Source: Kappaphycus alvarezii
Lineage: Eukaryota > Rhodophyta > Florideophyceae > Gigartinales > Solieriaceae
Direction of reading: 5' to 3'
Assembly: GCA_002205965.3 (NCBI GenBank)
Contig: NADL03000683.1
Location: 1,550,001-1,614,000, forward strand
DNA: 64,000 nucleotides
Below the pieces are notes generated by a model. The model searched no databases. It worked only from the letters and a program-made list of their open reading frames with translations, and had not been told where the DNA came from. Of this stretch, positions 11,331 to 23,745 are shown piece after piece (within the stretch, counting starts at the first letter, position 1; every line of letters begins with the position of its first letter). A program made the translations under genes and the position numbers.

Positions 11331-11815
11331 CAAAAAGAATCAACGCAAAAACACAAAGTTATTCCAAAAATGTTTCAAAAAACTAGAGCAAATAACTTAT
11401 TTACTTGTCTAGGCGCAGCGCTTTTGCGATTCGCGAGACCCGTGGCGGCATTGCTCTGAATCAGAGTCTGTTGTTGCAGACTCAAATTTTGCTCCCTTCA
11501 CAAGACATATCGAACCATCGAAGGCGACCCTCCCTACTGTAGCGAATGTGCTCTCGTGAATGGGCGACACCTGAAAACACAATTTTTGTTTTGCGTATAC
11601 TCTAATCCCAATTTTCGTGCTCGCAAATCGCTTTTTGTGTACACTCAAACCAATTATTTTCTCAATGGATGGACCTCTTTGGAGGGAAAAGCAGCGGTAC
11701 ACAAATCATATCTTTCCTGCAAAAGCAGTCGTAAAGTGAAAACGAGTGTGTTAAACTGCGGCCTCCCTGCGACAGCAAGTCCCGTACCGATATCTTTCCC
11801 ACGTTACCAATTCTA
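11331..11815. other. Intergenic, nothing recognised
   Basis: Open frames on both strands (for example 11409-11702 minus) show no known domain. It may be the terminal region of the Harbinger-like pair that follows. Confidence 0.3.
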
Positions 11816-13104
11816 TTGATAGGATTCATGGCGCCTAACGCTCGAGAAGAACCTGCGACCAACATGGCTCCAGCATTGACTTCGGAGATGGCTCCACTGA
11901 CGCACTCCCCCGCTAGCCCTTTACCGACACCCTCTGCTGTGCTGACGGTCCCTGATCTTACAGCCTCTCAACCGCTTCCTGTTACCCGCCGTCAAGCACA
12001 AAGTGGCACGACCATAATGGACGGTGAAGAGCTGTCCTACTCTCCGCCGTGACCTGCAGGTCAACGGTGTTTATTCAGATCGACAGTACTGACAATCGGT
12101 CGACCGCCTCGAGCTACTGGAAGCTTGATAGGAAATAGAGGGCGCAATTCCTCCTGTATACTACTCCGTCAGTTTGCGATAAAGAAATCGCACAGAGGAC
12201 AGGGAAGAGTTAATTGCGGAGGTAATGGAGCGGGTACTGCTGCTGGAAGAAGAGGTTCGGGCTTCTCGCAAACGAAGACAGATTTTTTATTGGATATAAT
12301 AGGTGAGCATTTTCCCTTGGCAGGGAGGAATGGGACGTTGTTGAGCGTCTGCATTCGCAGCGTCTTCCCGATCTAGACTCTCTGAGAAGAAAATTCTCTA
12401 CATTATACCGTAAACAGATCCCCACTGGAGATCCCTTTATCCCTCGACGTGAAGCGGGCAAAGCACATTCGTAGTCTCATGACCGAGCGCTCTAATATGG
12501 AGGACGGTGACAATATTGAAGAAGATATTGACGATATGACTCTCGATCACGGTTGTACTGGCATAAATCTCACACATCCAAGTACCCCGGAAACTTTTGA
12601 TGAGCCATCTGTCGGCGGAACCCCAACAACCCCAGCAGCTGCTTCCAGCCCCATGAGAGACATGGAGTTTGAACATGTTGCTTACCACGAAACTCGGCCT
12701 ACAGTATCGACTCCAACAACGAAACTATCGCCACGCCCAATTTTATTAAAGAGAAAACAACATGCCCTGTCGTGCGCAGAACAACAACGATGTTTTATAG
12801 CAATTTTTAACTTATCGATGCTGCAAGAACAGCAACGAAGAGAAGAGGATTATCGACTTCGACGTGACGAACGGGGAAGAAAAAGACAGCGTTGGCAGGA
12901 AGAAAGGGAATACAAGGAGAAGTAAAGGGCTAAGGAGAAGGAGAGACGTGAGGAAGAAAGGTTAAGACGGGAGACTGACTCTAAATGGCATGATCAGTTC
13001 ATGCAAATGATGATGGCTACGGTGCTTGCGGAAAACAATCCGGGAAATGCCGGGAGCCTTCTTCTTAAGGATATTAGTTATAGAATGTTAGCAGTTCGAT
13101 TATA
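11816..13104 (+). pseudogene. DUF6818-like accessory ORF of a Harbinger-type element
   Basis: A Ser/Pro-rich N-terminus (11816-12052) is followed, across frame changes, by a charged domain at about 12250-12470: LLDIIGEHFPL, then EWDVVERLHSQRLPDL, DSLRRKFSTLYRKQIPTGDP and KAGKAH-like residues. This matches the DUF6818 type of small DNA-binding-like domain as I remember it. The C-terminal half (12449-13104) is acidic, then strongly basic and coiled-coil-like (EEDYRLRRDERGRKRQRWQ), interrupted by one TAA at 12922. It converges tail-to-tail on a DDE_4 transposase, as expected for two-gene PIF/Harbinger elements. Domain name is from memory; the coiled-coil part is seen directly. Confidence 0.55.
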
Positions 13105-13164
13105 GAGAAGTGCGCAACCCTTAGAACACAAGTTGTTCTAACAAAAAATGGTTTGCTTCACTGC

Positions 13165-14093
13165 TCATGTGCAGCATGAAGGTTGACAGCAGTTGGTTGG
13201 TCCCAACAAGACGAGCTCGCAAATTAGAAAGAAGGACTCTTCAAGGCAGGACCAACTTTCGTTCCCCTTTTCTTCATATAGGAATCTACCTTTTAGTCTC
13301 GGGAATGTACCTTTTAGAGCATCGCATTCCCATTCTGCCCCTTTTCGAAGGAGCTCGCTTGTCGGAGAATTTTGTGTATGCATATGTCCCTATCAGATGA
13401 AAGTAAGGATTTTGGGAAGACTTAATGACGAAAGGGTATCTCCCTTTGGAAATCGCTGAATCAACAACGCAACGTCCTCCATATCGTTCAAAGACATACT
13501 TTATTTTACTATAAATCCTCCCCATTCCGAAATGAGGGAATCATGCATTGCGCTTGGCGAATTGACAGCACATGCTATAATGAGTCTGTTAGGAGCAAAC
13601 AAAAAAGTTTCCAACGTAATGGTCGTACCTCCACCCATTATAAAACATTCTCTTAATGATAGTGTCACCGGATTTCTCTAAATGAAGCTTTAAGCAGTCG
13701 TGAACACAGTAAACATCCGTTGGAATTGAGTACTTTGCTGAAATGGCATGCTTATTCGTCGAAATCCCTTCTTGGGAAGGCACCCGTTTGCGGCGCGAGA
13801 GATCGTTTGACAAATTTTTCATTAGGATGCCTCTTCCAATGCGGATAAACAGAGAGAAAACAGAAGATTTTATATCAAACAGCGTACAGAGCACCATCAT
13901 GGATCCCCTCGTTCTCCCCCATGCCAGTACAATTCCAAGGCACATTGTCGCACTCATGTTTCTGGGGCGACCGAGTAGTATGTTTCAGACAGGCAGTAAT
14001 CGCACTTCTCAATTCATTGAGTACGGGGAGAAGCGCCCATAGTATATGTAAAACATGCTTAACATGTAGTGAAAGGTTCTGAAGTCGAAACAT
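13165..14093 (-). pseudogene. DDE_4 / Harbinger-type transposase (copy C), partner of the accessory ORF
   Basis: Minus-strand pieces give a collinear DDE_4 catalytic domain: CVHDCLKLHLEKSGD with the first Asp, MFYNGWRYDHYVGNFFVC, then ERYGGRCVVDSAISKGRYP with the second Asp, and GAEWECDALKGTFPRLKGRF containing the Glu region. The tail FFLICELVLLGPTN matches the family's end. Frame changes near 13590, 13500 and 13380 break it. Lying opposite the DUF6818-like ORF, it suggests one two-gene transposon spanning roughly 11.4-14.4 kb. Confidence 0.68.
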
Positions 14094-14499
14094 GTCACTG
14101 TAATTAGCGGTTGATGGCAGCCTTACCCAAAGAGGATGGCAAAAGCAGACATGGACGGATGTCGTAGAGCGCGTCTGGTGATTCTTCTATCGCGTTTCCG
14201 ACGAGCTACGCCGTCAATGCGACTTTGAAATGATATTTTCCTTTCCCTTCTACGTCACGGAAGCAGCATAAGCAGCAATAGCAGTGTCCTTGAGGGCATG
14301 ATGTTGGATGCCGTTCTTGGGAAGGGAATGGTGAGTAATAGCGCCCTTGTGCTGGAAACACTATTAGTCCAGCTTTGACGTCTTTTGACGCAAAATGCGC
14401 AATGAGATTTACATGCCAACTAATATTTTGAAACGGTATTATTTTGTGTATTTACGTAATCTGATATTGTCAAAAATTGTGATTTCAGGAGTCGCCCAC

Positions 14500-14765
14500 G
14501 TACTGAGTGTCACACAATATGCACCAAGTGGCACTTGGTGCATGCTGTACTGTAAAGTACGAGAGGGGCTGAGATACTTTGTGGAGCTCACGTTGAGCTC
14601 CCTAAATTGCTTAGATTGATACTGTCGTGCACACCTCGATTTTATTTATCTCTTGAAAATTAGTAAATGTAAGAATTATGGTTTTTTCTCGTCATTTTTT
14701 TTTTGATCGCACGTTGGCGATTAGCGCCAAAACAGATCGTAGTACGTTGGCGGTAGTCGCCAACG
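14500..14765 (+). repeat. GTAC-rich interspersed repeat, copy 2 (3' half) with hairpin end
   Basis: Collinear with the complement of 23.38-23.65 kb: GTGTCACAC, GGTGCATGCTGTACTGTAAA, TACTTTGTGGAGCTCA, GCTTAGATTGATACTGTCGT, GATTTTA.TTAT, and finally the GATCGC.C.TTGGCGA.TAGC end motif. Both copies keep a small frame ending VELTLSSLNCLD (here) or VELKLSPLKCLD. The end motif is followed by a perfect 8-bp-arm hairpin CGTTGGCG/CGCCAACG at 14745-14765. Confidence 0.78.
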
Positions 14766-15690
14766 TATTACTATCTTTTTTAATAAATGTGATATTATCC
14801 CCGCTAGAACTGTGGATTAGGGGCACGCGGGTTTCAGAAGTACTAGTGATTTACAACTACCACTTTAACCGTCGCAAAGAGACGACCTACCCTCTCTACC
14901 AATCTTCCCGCGTCCATCACTCGCATCAGCATCACTTGAAGGCCACGCGCTTTCAGATTCTTCTGGTTCATCGCTTGTCTGGGCAACCAAAAGCAGTTCA
15001 TCGGACAATACAGATTTTGATCCTATGCGGCTGCCTTGGTGCACGAGAGATCTCGTCATTCAAGAATATTTCTGTCGTCTTACTTTTTCATAAAACGTCA
15101 TGCAGCCAAATATAAGAGGTCAATTTGTAGCTAGATAAGAGCGCTTTAAACGTACAGCGTCGATTGTTGAACCAAGTACCGAAATTGGAAGGTATCTTCG
15201 GGATTGCAGTTTGAATATCTTCAACGTCTTCTTGTTAGCTTAAGCTACTAATTCGGCATCATCAAACACCTCACCACCTTCATAAGAAGTTGTATTATTA
15301 TATATTGAGTCTTTTACCGGCACCTGAACGGATATTGAAGAGGTCCTTCTTTTGCGCTCCGCTCTTCCTATAACCTATAATGTCCTTCGGGACATTTCTA
15401 TAATTTATGGTCTCGCTGAGGTATCCGAAGGCCTTACCAATACTGCTAGTCTCAGCTCAAGGGGAATTTAAAATCCATCAATTGTGACGCACGTTTGACG
15501 TATGGACTGCCCTCTGAAGCTATTCGCGATGGAATCGATAAGGACGACAGAAGTCGCGGAGCGATTCAATTATTCCCAGAGCAGAGGCTGATAGGTTTCG
15601 TTAGAGAATCTTTAGGGTTCATCCCTCGTTATTAATTGTTTAAGAACCTACAAAGCAAGGCCAAACACTTTCAACTCTAGAAAGCAAACC
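14766..15690. other. Possible 5' region of a copia element; nothing firm
   Basis: No conserved domain seen. A frame at 14678-15115 begins inside the repeat. The following copia relic may begin here, but I could not identify a long terminal repeat. Confidence 0.3.
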
Positions 15691-18543
15691 CAAACGCCGA
15701 GGCACCCGGTGAAAATGACACTAAATTTCGAACACCGCAGCAACCAATTGTTTCTCTACGAATTTATGGGAGGATAATGCGATACATGAGGATACAGACT
15801 GGGAAGATTCTCGAAAAGCAAATTATTTCCTTCAACATGTTAAGGATAATCGTTTCAATTGTAAACTGAGTCAATCCATTGAACTCACGCTTAGGGACTA
15901 CAATTTTTGTGCAGTCCAGCACAAACTAGATCTAGCTCAAAAGGAGGGCTATTCCATAAATACTTTAGATTGTCCAGCCCGCATCTTTATCTTCAATAAT
16001 GCCGGTGATTCAATGAAATTTCAAGACATGGCCGAGATGAAGGTCTAAGAATACAAAAGAAGCTTACCCCAACTCCACGTGTACAGCGAACTGAAAACTG
16101 TGAGAATAGACGACTTATTGGCTGAGAATGAACCGCATTCATATTTAGAGGAGCTCCCAACATTGTTGACCACATGAGGAGCTTGAAATCAGTGTCCGCC
16201 GTATTAACGTTCCGAATCCCACAAAATTAGGTACCTTCATACCGCTGTTCTTTATTTCTCTTGCATAAGACTTCTATTAGCAATATTGTGACATCCAAAT
16301 ATTCTTTTCACGGATTAATTCCTGCTTTGCGGGAATATATGCAGCTCGATTACGAGATATGGGAAGTGATGAAGCGGACTGTGATGCGCGATAAATGGGT
16401 GAGGACACTTTTACACAGCGTTCCGGTCGTAATCCGAGTCATGTGCAAAAGTATTCTACAAAGAATAATCCCACGATAACATCATTAAGATCACGGAGTA
16501 TTCGGTGCAGTGGAAAATTTTCACGTACTTTTGAAGACGGACGATGCCGAAATAAGTGCGTAAAATTCGTGCTACATGGACCCCTAGACACAAATACAAA
16601 GCTGGAGAGATTAGCGACCACGTTCGTCAGCTATTGAAAAACGGCGAGTCAGCGGTTCACATTATTTCTGAATTGGTTTTAAGATTGGAACGAGAAATAG
16701 CAGAGAGCTCCTCAGATAATTACAGAAATGAGAAATACATAATTGAAGAGCCTGAGGAGTGGCGCCTATTTTATTCTCTGACGTCTATTGCTGACGATGA
16801 TGATATTAAATATGAAGAAACTGGAAAGGATTGGTACACGAACTACTCGTTCTCCATAGTACACGACCATAACTATTCTCCCTCCAGCCATAATACAAAC
16901 TTGACGTCAATTGGCCAGGATTTTTAAAAAAGAGGCATGAAAAATCGCCTCTACCTCGCCGTCTGTCTAAAAACGCATAACTGCATCGCAAAACTCACCG
17001 TAGGCGTAATAAACCTATCTATATTGTTGAGGTGGATTTTACCCACATCTACGTTACAAGAAGCTTCAAGGAACAAAGCAAATCCCGCATTCATGAGTTC
17101 TGAGTGTATATTGGTGCACCCAAATCTGTTGTTGGCTACAAGAAGGTGCGACGCCTTTTCGGGTACCATAACATCAAAGTACTGAAGCTACGAAAAACAG
17201 GCCTTCATAAAATATTTTGCTTTGCAGACAATAACTTCGAGTCAATAGGGAAAGTTGCTGTACCACTTGCAATACTGTCTGGTATTCTACCCATCTAGGT
17301 AAACCGCAGTCTATAATGATAATAGTATTTCTTGCAGCAATGCACAATTTTCACATCTGGACATCAGATGTTCGGCAGGCCTACCTTCAGTTAGCCGAAC
17401 CGCTAACACGCGAAGCTCTTATCACCAAGCCAGTGCCAGAAATTGAGCGTGACCAGTCAAAATGTTTTCAACTCCTAAATCCACTCTATATGTGTGATTC
17501 GGGCGATATGTGGCACGATACCTTGTACAAGCACAATTCAAACGATATAGGAATGAAACCGCTCCGGTCTGATGCCGCTCTATGCATACTTACGAGTAAG
17601 GGACCTCTTAAGGGATTATGAATGGGAAACGAGTATGGCCTTGTAAGAGCAAGCGACAAATCATTCAAAACAATGTACAGGAGGACTCATGTGAAGTTCG
17701 ATAAGGCAGAAGAGCAGAACATTTCATGCACTTTTACTGGCTTCAACTTTCACAAAACGGCTTGTGGATCTATCGTACAAGAAATAATTGCTACCTCAAG
17801 AAGTTGGAAAAACTTTATAGGTACGTGCCATTACATCTTTTCTAATCTATGAGAATGAAACTAGCTTGGCTAGCAAACATTAGACCAGACTTCCCGTTTG
17901 AAATACTGCAGCTGGCCCAAGTTACTGAGTCTATGCTTGACTCAGATCTTAACAATATTATACGTCAACTCAACCGGGTAATTCGGTAAAGAAAGCAATA
18001 TATGGTCCATATAAAACTGCTGAGGCTCAATAGCAACAGCCTGAAGTTAATTGGCTATTCATACTCCTCGTTTGCTAGCAACTCTGAGTTATCATCACAG
18101 CTTGGGCACATTTGCCTAATTGAAGACTTGAAGATAGACGTACTACCCATACATATCAAGTGATATAAGTCGAGTAGGAGAACAAGATCTGCGATGGTCG
18201 GCGAAGTTACAGCATTAAGTGGCCTCTTCGACGTTGCAGCTACACTTGGGGATGAGCTAAGTATCACGATGGGAATAAAATAAAAATACAGCTATTTTAG
18301 GATAGCAAATCACTCTTCGACGTCATTTCTAAAGGGTCAAGAACTTCGAAGAAAAGGATGAAATTGGATATAACCGCTGCGGGACTGGACTTGAAGATAG
18401 AAATATATCTTATATCGGTTTCTTGAGAAGCTTTTCTAATATAGCACATGGGCGTACTTAGTCCATGATTCAAACTAGACTACACAATGTCGTGACTACT
18501 GGACGCCTTGATATAACCGCGGAGCAATGGATTCATAAGAAAT
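15690..18543 (+). pseudogene. Ty1/copia retrotransposon relic 1 (RT and RNase H region clear)
   Basis: Polyprotein relic. The reverse transcriptase at 17316-17850 has FHIWTSDVRQAYLQLAEPL (motif with catalytic Asp), LLNPLYMCDSGDMWHDTL and, across a stop, a GNEYGLVRASD segment in place of the YVDDL region. RNase H follows at about 17860-18540: LAWLANIRPDFPFEILQLAQ, GYSYSSFASNSELSSQLGH and YKSSRRTRSAMVGEVTAL, ending near TTGRLDITAEQWI. Upstream 15.7-17.2 kb has acidic frames that could be gag/integrase remnants, unassigned. Many stops; inactive. Confidence 0.8.
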
Positions 18544-19390
18544 GAATGGTAAAAAGAACTTCAGAGGGGCCTTTACTTATGGTTTTCTTTACAAAAATAG
18601 TACATCTAGCGCATATCGGCCATTTACAGCCATCCGATATTGTCCACACACACAAGCTCGCTGAGCACGTTCACAGATCCGCATTAGTTTATTCTCCTTA
18701 TCATCCACAGTTTCTTTTCTCGATGCATTGATGACAACGTAGTGATCAACGGTTGTTTAAGCACGCAATTTTACAATAAATACGCAGATCTCCAAATTAG
18801 CAAGCCAAGAAAAATTCCTCGCGCATAAGTCGTTCTTGACTTTGCGCATGTTGTATTGAGGCATGATTTTGTGAATTTCTTTCTGCGTACTAGCAATCGA
18901 AGGAAAACAGTATTCAAATTTTCAAGCTCTCCACTTACGGACCTTCCTATTTTTTCACCGATGATTGGTTCCACATGTTAATATGGACAAGGAGAAAACT
19001 TTTATCTGTAAAAACTCAGCAACAGCTCAGTTTCCTGTCATAAGGCTCTCCTCTCTGCTGCAGCGATACTTCAACTTTCCCTAGCGACGATCGATATCTC
19101 ATGAGCAATTCGTCAATCTGTACCGTTGAATCGCAACTTCTATGTCCGCCTCCCGACAGGCTGGACAACTATCAACCTCTTCGTATAGAAGCTGGTCGTC
19201 CCAGTATAAGGAATTGTCGATTCAGGCCGTATCTGGCAACTCTCTATCAAATATTAGATGTTCGACAATGGACTGGAATGCGTCTCGGGGATTCAGCAAT
19301 TACTCTTGAAACGAAATTCGTCTGGAAATCTCCTTGTTATTTTCGCAAAATTCTTGAACAATTTCTTACTTGTAGGAACCCCCTAGGTAA
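18544..19390. other. Between copia relics; nothing recognised
   Basis: Frames at 18546-18731 and 19101-19463 lack domain resemblance; part may be the decayed 5' portion of copia relic 2. Confidence 0.3.
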
Positions 19391-20838
19391 TCCAAGATTT
19401 CCAAAACGCACTTTCGAACCAGAAAGGTCGGCATATTCGTCTCTGAATCCAATCGTATATTAAATAGACTTCATATATCCCAAGACAGCAAATTTAACAT
19501 CACTGTTTCTATGAAGGAATACATGGAGAACATAATCAAACTTTCACTGGGTCGCAACAGAAGAAAGTAGCAAGACATTAAATGCTCATTGCACGAAAAG
19601 AAACAAATCCAAGCCCTCACTGGACAACTCAATTGGCTCGGACACAGTATAATGGGTTCTTCAGCATTTGTATATAGTAATGTTCAGCAATGGACCTCAG
19701 ATCTCAGAGTAGGCCACTTGAGTTAAGCTAATCGTGAGCTCCACGAGAATCAAATACTTGATCCCATTATAACATATCGAGTAGCTTCCACTCTGGATTT
19801 CAACAGTAACAGCATTGTGTTGGAATTTGACACTCTCCTGTATTGCCATGTTTTAAATGAGTCCTTCCAAGCCATGAGGAGTTACACTAATCAATTCTCT
19901 GTGCCCTTTCCAAAGGTGAAAGAGATGGAAAGATGTTTGAGATTGAGTGAATGACTTTTTGGAATTCCTTACTTACGCGTTTTATTTGATTGAGCTACGT
20001 TTGTTTTATCTCTATGTGCATTTGCGCCCTCAATACTGAAACCGCCCCTATGAATTATCTCTCCGTCAGCTTTCACTGTATCTGTTTGCACGCTTGTATT
20101 TGTGTGTTCTCTGAAGCCCCGAGGTGTGGGCTACCCGTCACATTCACGTATTTAGAAATGAGTGATACGAAGGAAGGGGGTCAACAAATACGGCTGACGT
20201 TGGACATATGACAGACACATGTTTGGTGGCAGTGAATGTCACTCAACTGGTTTACTAAGAGACTCGGTGGAATCACCACTGATTCAGTATAATAAAATTT
20301 TTTTGTAGTTTGCGTCTTGTAAAAGTAGTAGACGAGCTCAACTCAAGCAGTTGCTAGGCCCCTCAAGCCTCGCTAACCTTTGGTACTCCATTTCCTTTAT
20401 AGAACACTGCTTACTTGAAATTATCGGACGCAAGGCAAGGGAAGTTTTCCTACAGCCAAACTGGTTACTTCTCCGGAATCTTCCTTTTGACCTCTAAAAT
20501 ATTCCATACTATCGACTGGAACAGCTCTAAGCAGGCTTAGTCTGCTTTCGTCCACGGGGGTGGAGCTAATTGCAGCGAAAGAGTCAGCCGATCAGGTTGG
20601 ACTCATGGCATATTGCTCATCGAAGATATACGCCGCTAATCATTCCTTTCCACTCATCTTGACGGTTGATTCACATGGACTCTGCTCGACCATCACCACT
20701 TTTCACGGAGGTCACGACTACAGGCTGCTTCCAACAGTTGAAAGGTTAAGAGATTCCTTTCAGTCAGGAGAGATCGCCTTTACACAGTGGATTAAAGGCA
20801 CGAACAACATCGCTAATGCCTTGACCAAGAGAAACTAA
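19391..20838 (+). pseudogene. Ty1/copia relic 2 (RT C-terminus and RNase H)
   Basis: Fragments in order: SMKEYMENIIKLSLG, KKQIQALTGQLNWLGHS (the conserved copia GQLNWLG block before RNase H), then a degraded stretch. Next, at 20560-20838, comes an intact frame MELIAAKESADQVGLMAYC, LTVDSHGLCSTITTFHGGHD, RLRDSFQSGEIAFTQWIKG and NNIANALTKRN. The last is the usual end of copia RNase H. Different lineage from relic 1 judging by these blocks. Confidence 0.72.
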
Positions 20839-23384
20839 CAATTTTTGCAAACTCAATCAAACCTATGCACTTGGGCTCTTTGATTCGGATATACTTCATG
20901 AAGCTGAGAGTGTTAAACCAAAACGAGGAACTACGTGTGACGGCAGAATAAATCGCTACCAAAGCTGCTTTTGGTGATAATAGACTTCTAGGGATACCAT
21001 TGTAATTCACCTTGGTGTCTCTCTTTGGTGACCAATGTCGCTGATGCAATGCAAGTATGCTTACACAAGCCACCATATGCAGACATCGATGCTTAACTCG
21101 AATAACCTGCGCTGTATTCCTGCCACATTGACCTATGATTGTGTTTCCACTTGACGTTCAATATTGTGGTACCCGGAATACGACAAAACCACTCCAGCCA
21201 ATTTTTCAACCAATTTTTAATATTAATGTAAATCTAAACTCCTCCTGGGCAATCTTGTCCACTTCGACCCACACGAGGGTCATGTGTTCCAATGACACAT
21301 GGAAAATAACTTCAAGTCATCATCCACTTCCACCGCCTTGTATTCAACCAATTTGTATCGAGGGAATTTTGTCCCGGTAGTCTCTAAACGCTCTTTCAGG
21401 GATGGGGTGGTCGATGACGAAGATGTTTATGGTAAAATTTCCGCACGATGTTCGAGAGACTGTTGATTATCTTGCGCTTCGAATCGCGGTCCAGTGGTGC
21501 TGACTAAAATTTGTCTGGCGTGAAAGGGGACTGAGGAGCGCTGAACGAAGAGGATGGAAACCCGTTATGATCCGAGGAAGGAATAGACGGGAGAATAGAA
21601 GAGCGAGTGCGAAGTTTGATCAAGTCGGGATCGTTAAGGGGAATTTATTGCTGGTTGACGTAGTGATGTTTGCAGATATTGACATTGTTAACTTGATAGA
21701 AGGCACCTTCATCTCTCACGACCACTGTATTTTATATACAAAAGCAAACAGTACTCCAGTCCACTCTCCACTATTACTGTACTGCTACGGTCACTTGGCA
21801 GACTTTACTGTTCGACGAATCCCGAATGTACAGATACTGTCGATGCCTTATTTAATTGGGCCTAATACTGTATATGGACCGTTTCAGCCCAATCGGGGGG
21901 CATGTCATACAGTTCGTACATTACAAACCGTCGTGGTCAATCACGGGCCACGACTGATCTGTCCTGGTAAATGCAATGGCTTGTGCCCTAGATCGCCAGA
22001 TGCCAGTACTCATGTATTGAGCGCCTGGTGATATAGTGGCTATCGCCTACTGTATCTACTACTTTATCGCTATTCTAACTACTATAAAGGTAGTCCTCAC
22101 TACCCGATCAGGCAGTAGGAAGGACAAAGGGACTTTTGAATGACAACGGACGAATCGCGCTAGTCGACTATTTTAGGAGCTTGCTCTGTTAAATTACTCA
22201 AATACGGGACTGCAACGGCATCCTGGGGGACTTTTGCACCCGTTCGCTGTGCCTGCGCTTTTTTGACCCCTTTCGCTGAGACCGCGTCTAACACAGATAT
22301 TGGCCCACAGTCAATTATTAGCTCGCCGTTAGTTTAATTTTGTGGTCTTGACAACCGGCATATCTGGAATCCCGTTCATGTTGGCAATCGTTTTTGCAGC
22401 AGGAGTCTCAGCCCAAACTTAAAACGACAAGTTCTTGTAGCTTCTCGAAGAATAGGAGTCTATGCTCACAGCGAACATCGAGGAAACGTCATTATTAGCA
22501 CTGCTTGCTGCGAAAAAGGCACCGTTTGAAACAGCCTCCCTTTGATCCACGAGTCGTCAGCAGCCATAGTTTTCTCAATACCAGCCTGTTTCCGGAAATT
22601 TGGGCACTTCCAGGATTTGGGGCCCCCATGCACCCCGTTTTAGGGACTGAGGCATCACCGGTAGGTATAGCCCGTGCTGAGAAGTGTGGGGACGTTCGAC
22701 CTCGTGATCGGCGTATAAATCGATTCTGGTTGCCTAGCCCAGCGATGAACCATTACAATCTGGAAACGCGTGGTCTTTGAGCTTTGGTGGTGCGAGTGAT
22801 GGAAAGGGAGATATTGGTAGACAGGGGTAGAAGCGTTTCTTCTTGCCTGGTTGAAGTTGTAGCGATATCGTTAGTGTCTATCGGACAATTTTCAAGACAT
22901 AGGGACATAAGTCTAGGGCTTATTGCTTAAGAAACAGATTCTTTTTTTCTGTTATTTTGCTAAACTATATTTTCAACGGTAGTAAATCTCCATAAAACTA
23001 AAATTTTCAGTAATCTTAGCGCTGGTCAGTGTACTTGTTACTTTATTGCACTTGATAAGCTTCGATTTTAGCCACTTTTTGCCACTTTTCATTCTTTGAG
23101 TATCTGTTGGCGAATTATTTACCCAAAAAGGTGTAGAGTTGAGGTTACTAAGCACCTTTTTAGAGTTATTCTATTTTTGCACATTTTTAGTAAAAGATTA
23201 CGGGCCCCAAAAAAATTTAGTTACTGTAAACGTTTTGCATGATAAAAAGTTTTGTCCTGATATGAGGACAAAGAGTGCCAGAGGATAGTGCCGTGCTATC
23301 TCTGATAAACACTAGTACTTCTAAAACCCTCGTGGCCTCCAATCTACGGTTCTAGAGAGGAGGACGTCACATTTACTCAAATAA
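20839..23384. other. Long non-coding or decayed stretch
   Basis: No gene recognised. The 3' flank of copia relic 2 should hold an LTR, but I cannot delimit it. 21740-21860 is enriched in TACTGTA words and overlaps an unassigned frame (21567-22031). 22920-23380 is AT-rich. Confidence 0.3.
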
Positions 23385-23745
23385 GATCGTAGTACGTTGG
23401 TGCTAGTCGCCAATGCGCGATCGACGAATAGTAATTTACTGGAAAAAACCAATACTCCTTACATTGTGTAACTGTCAGGAATAAGTAAAATCAAATTATG
23501 CACGACAGTATCAATCTAAGCACTTTAGGGGGCTCAGCTTGAGCTCCACAAAGTATCTCGATCCCTCTCGTACTGTACAGCACAGCATACACCAATTGAG
23601 TGTCACACACAACACTGTGGAGTACATATATACTGCACACATATCAAGCACAGTACATTCGTGTGCAGTACATTCGTACTGAAGTACGAATGTACTGTAC
23701 TTGGACTGCAGTTCCAAATTGCACTCCTCATCATCGACACTCCCT
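23385..23745 (-). repeat. GTAC-rich interspersed repeat, copy 3 (most complete)
   Basis: Read on the minus strand it joins the 5' half seen at 11.15 kb to the 3' half seen at 14.5 kb, giving a unit of about 360 bp. It ends in the GATCGCGCATTGGCGACTAG motif at 23421-23385. Inside, 23666-23697 is a perfect hairpin: arms CAGTACATTCGTACT and its complement separated by GA. Confidence 0.8.

Noticed and set aside
11150..14640. Harbinger-type pair inserted so as to split one GTAC repeat in two
   Set aside because: The two halves overlap at the GTGTGACAC region rather than abutting, so a simple split is not supported.
21567..22031. 154-residue ORF as a gene
   Set aside because: No domain, low-complexity TACTGTA-rich region, and surrounded by transposon relics.
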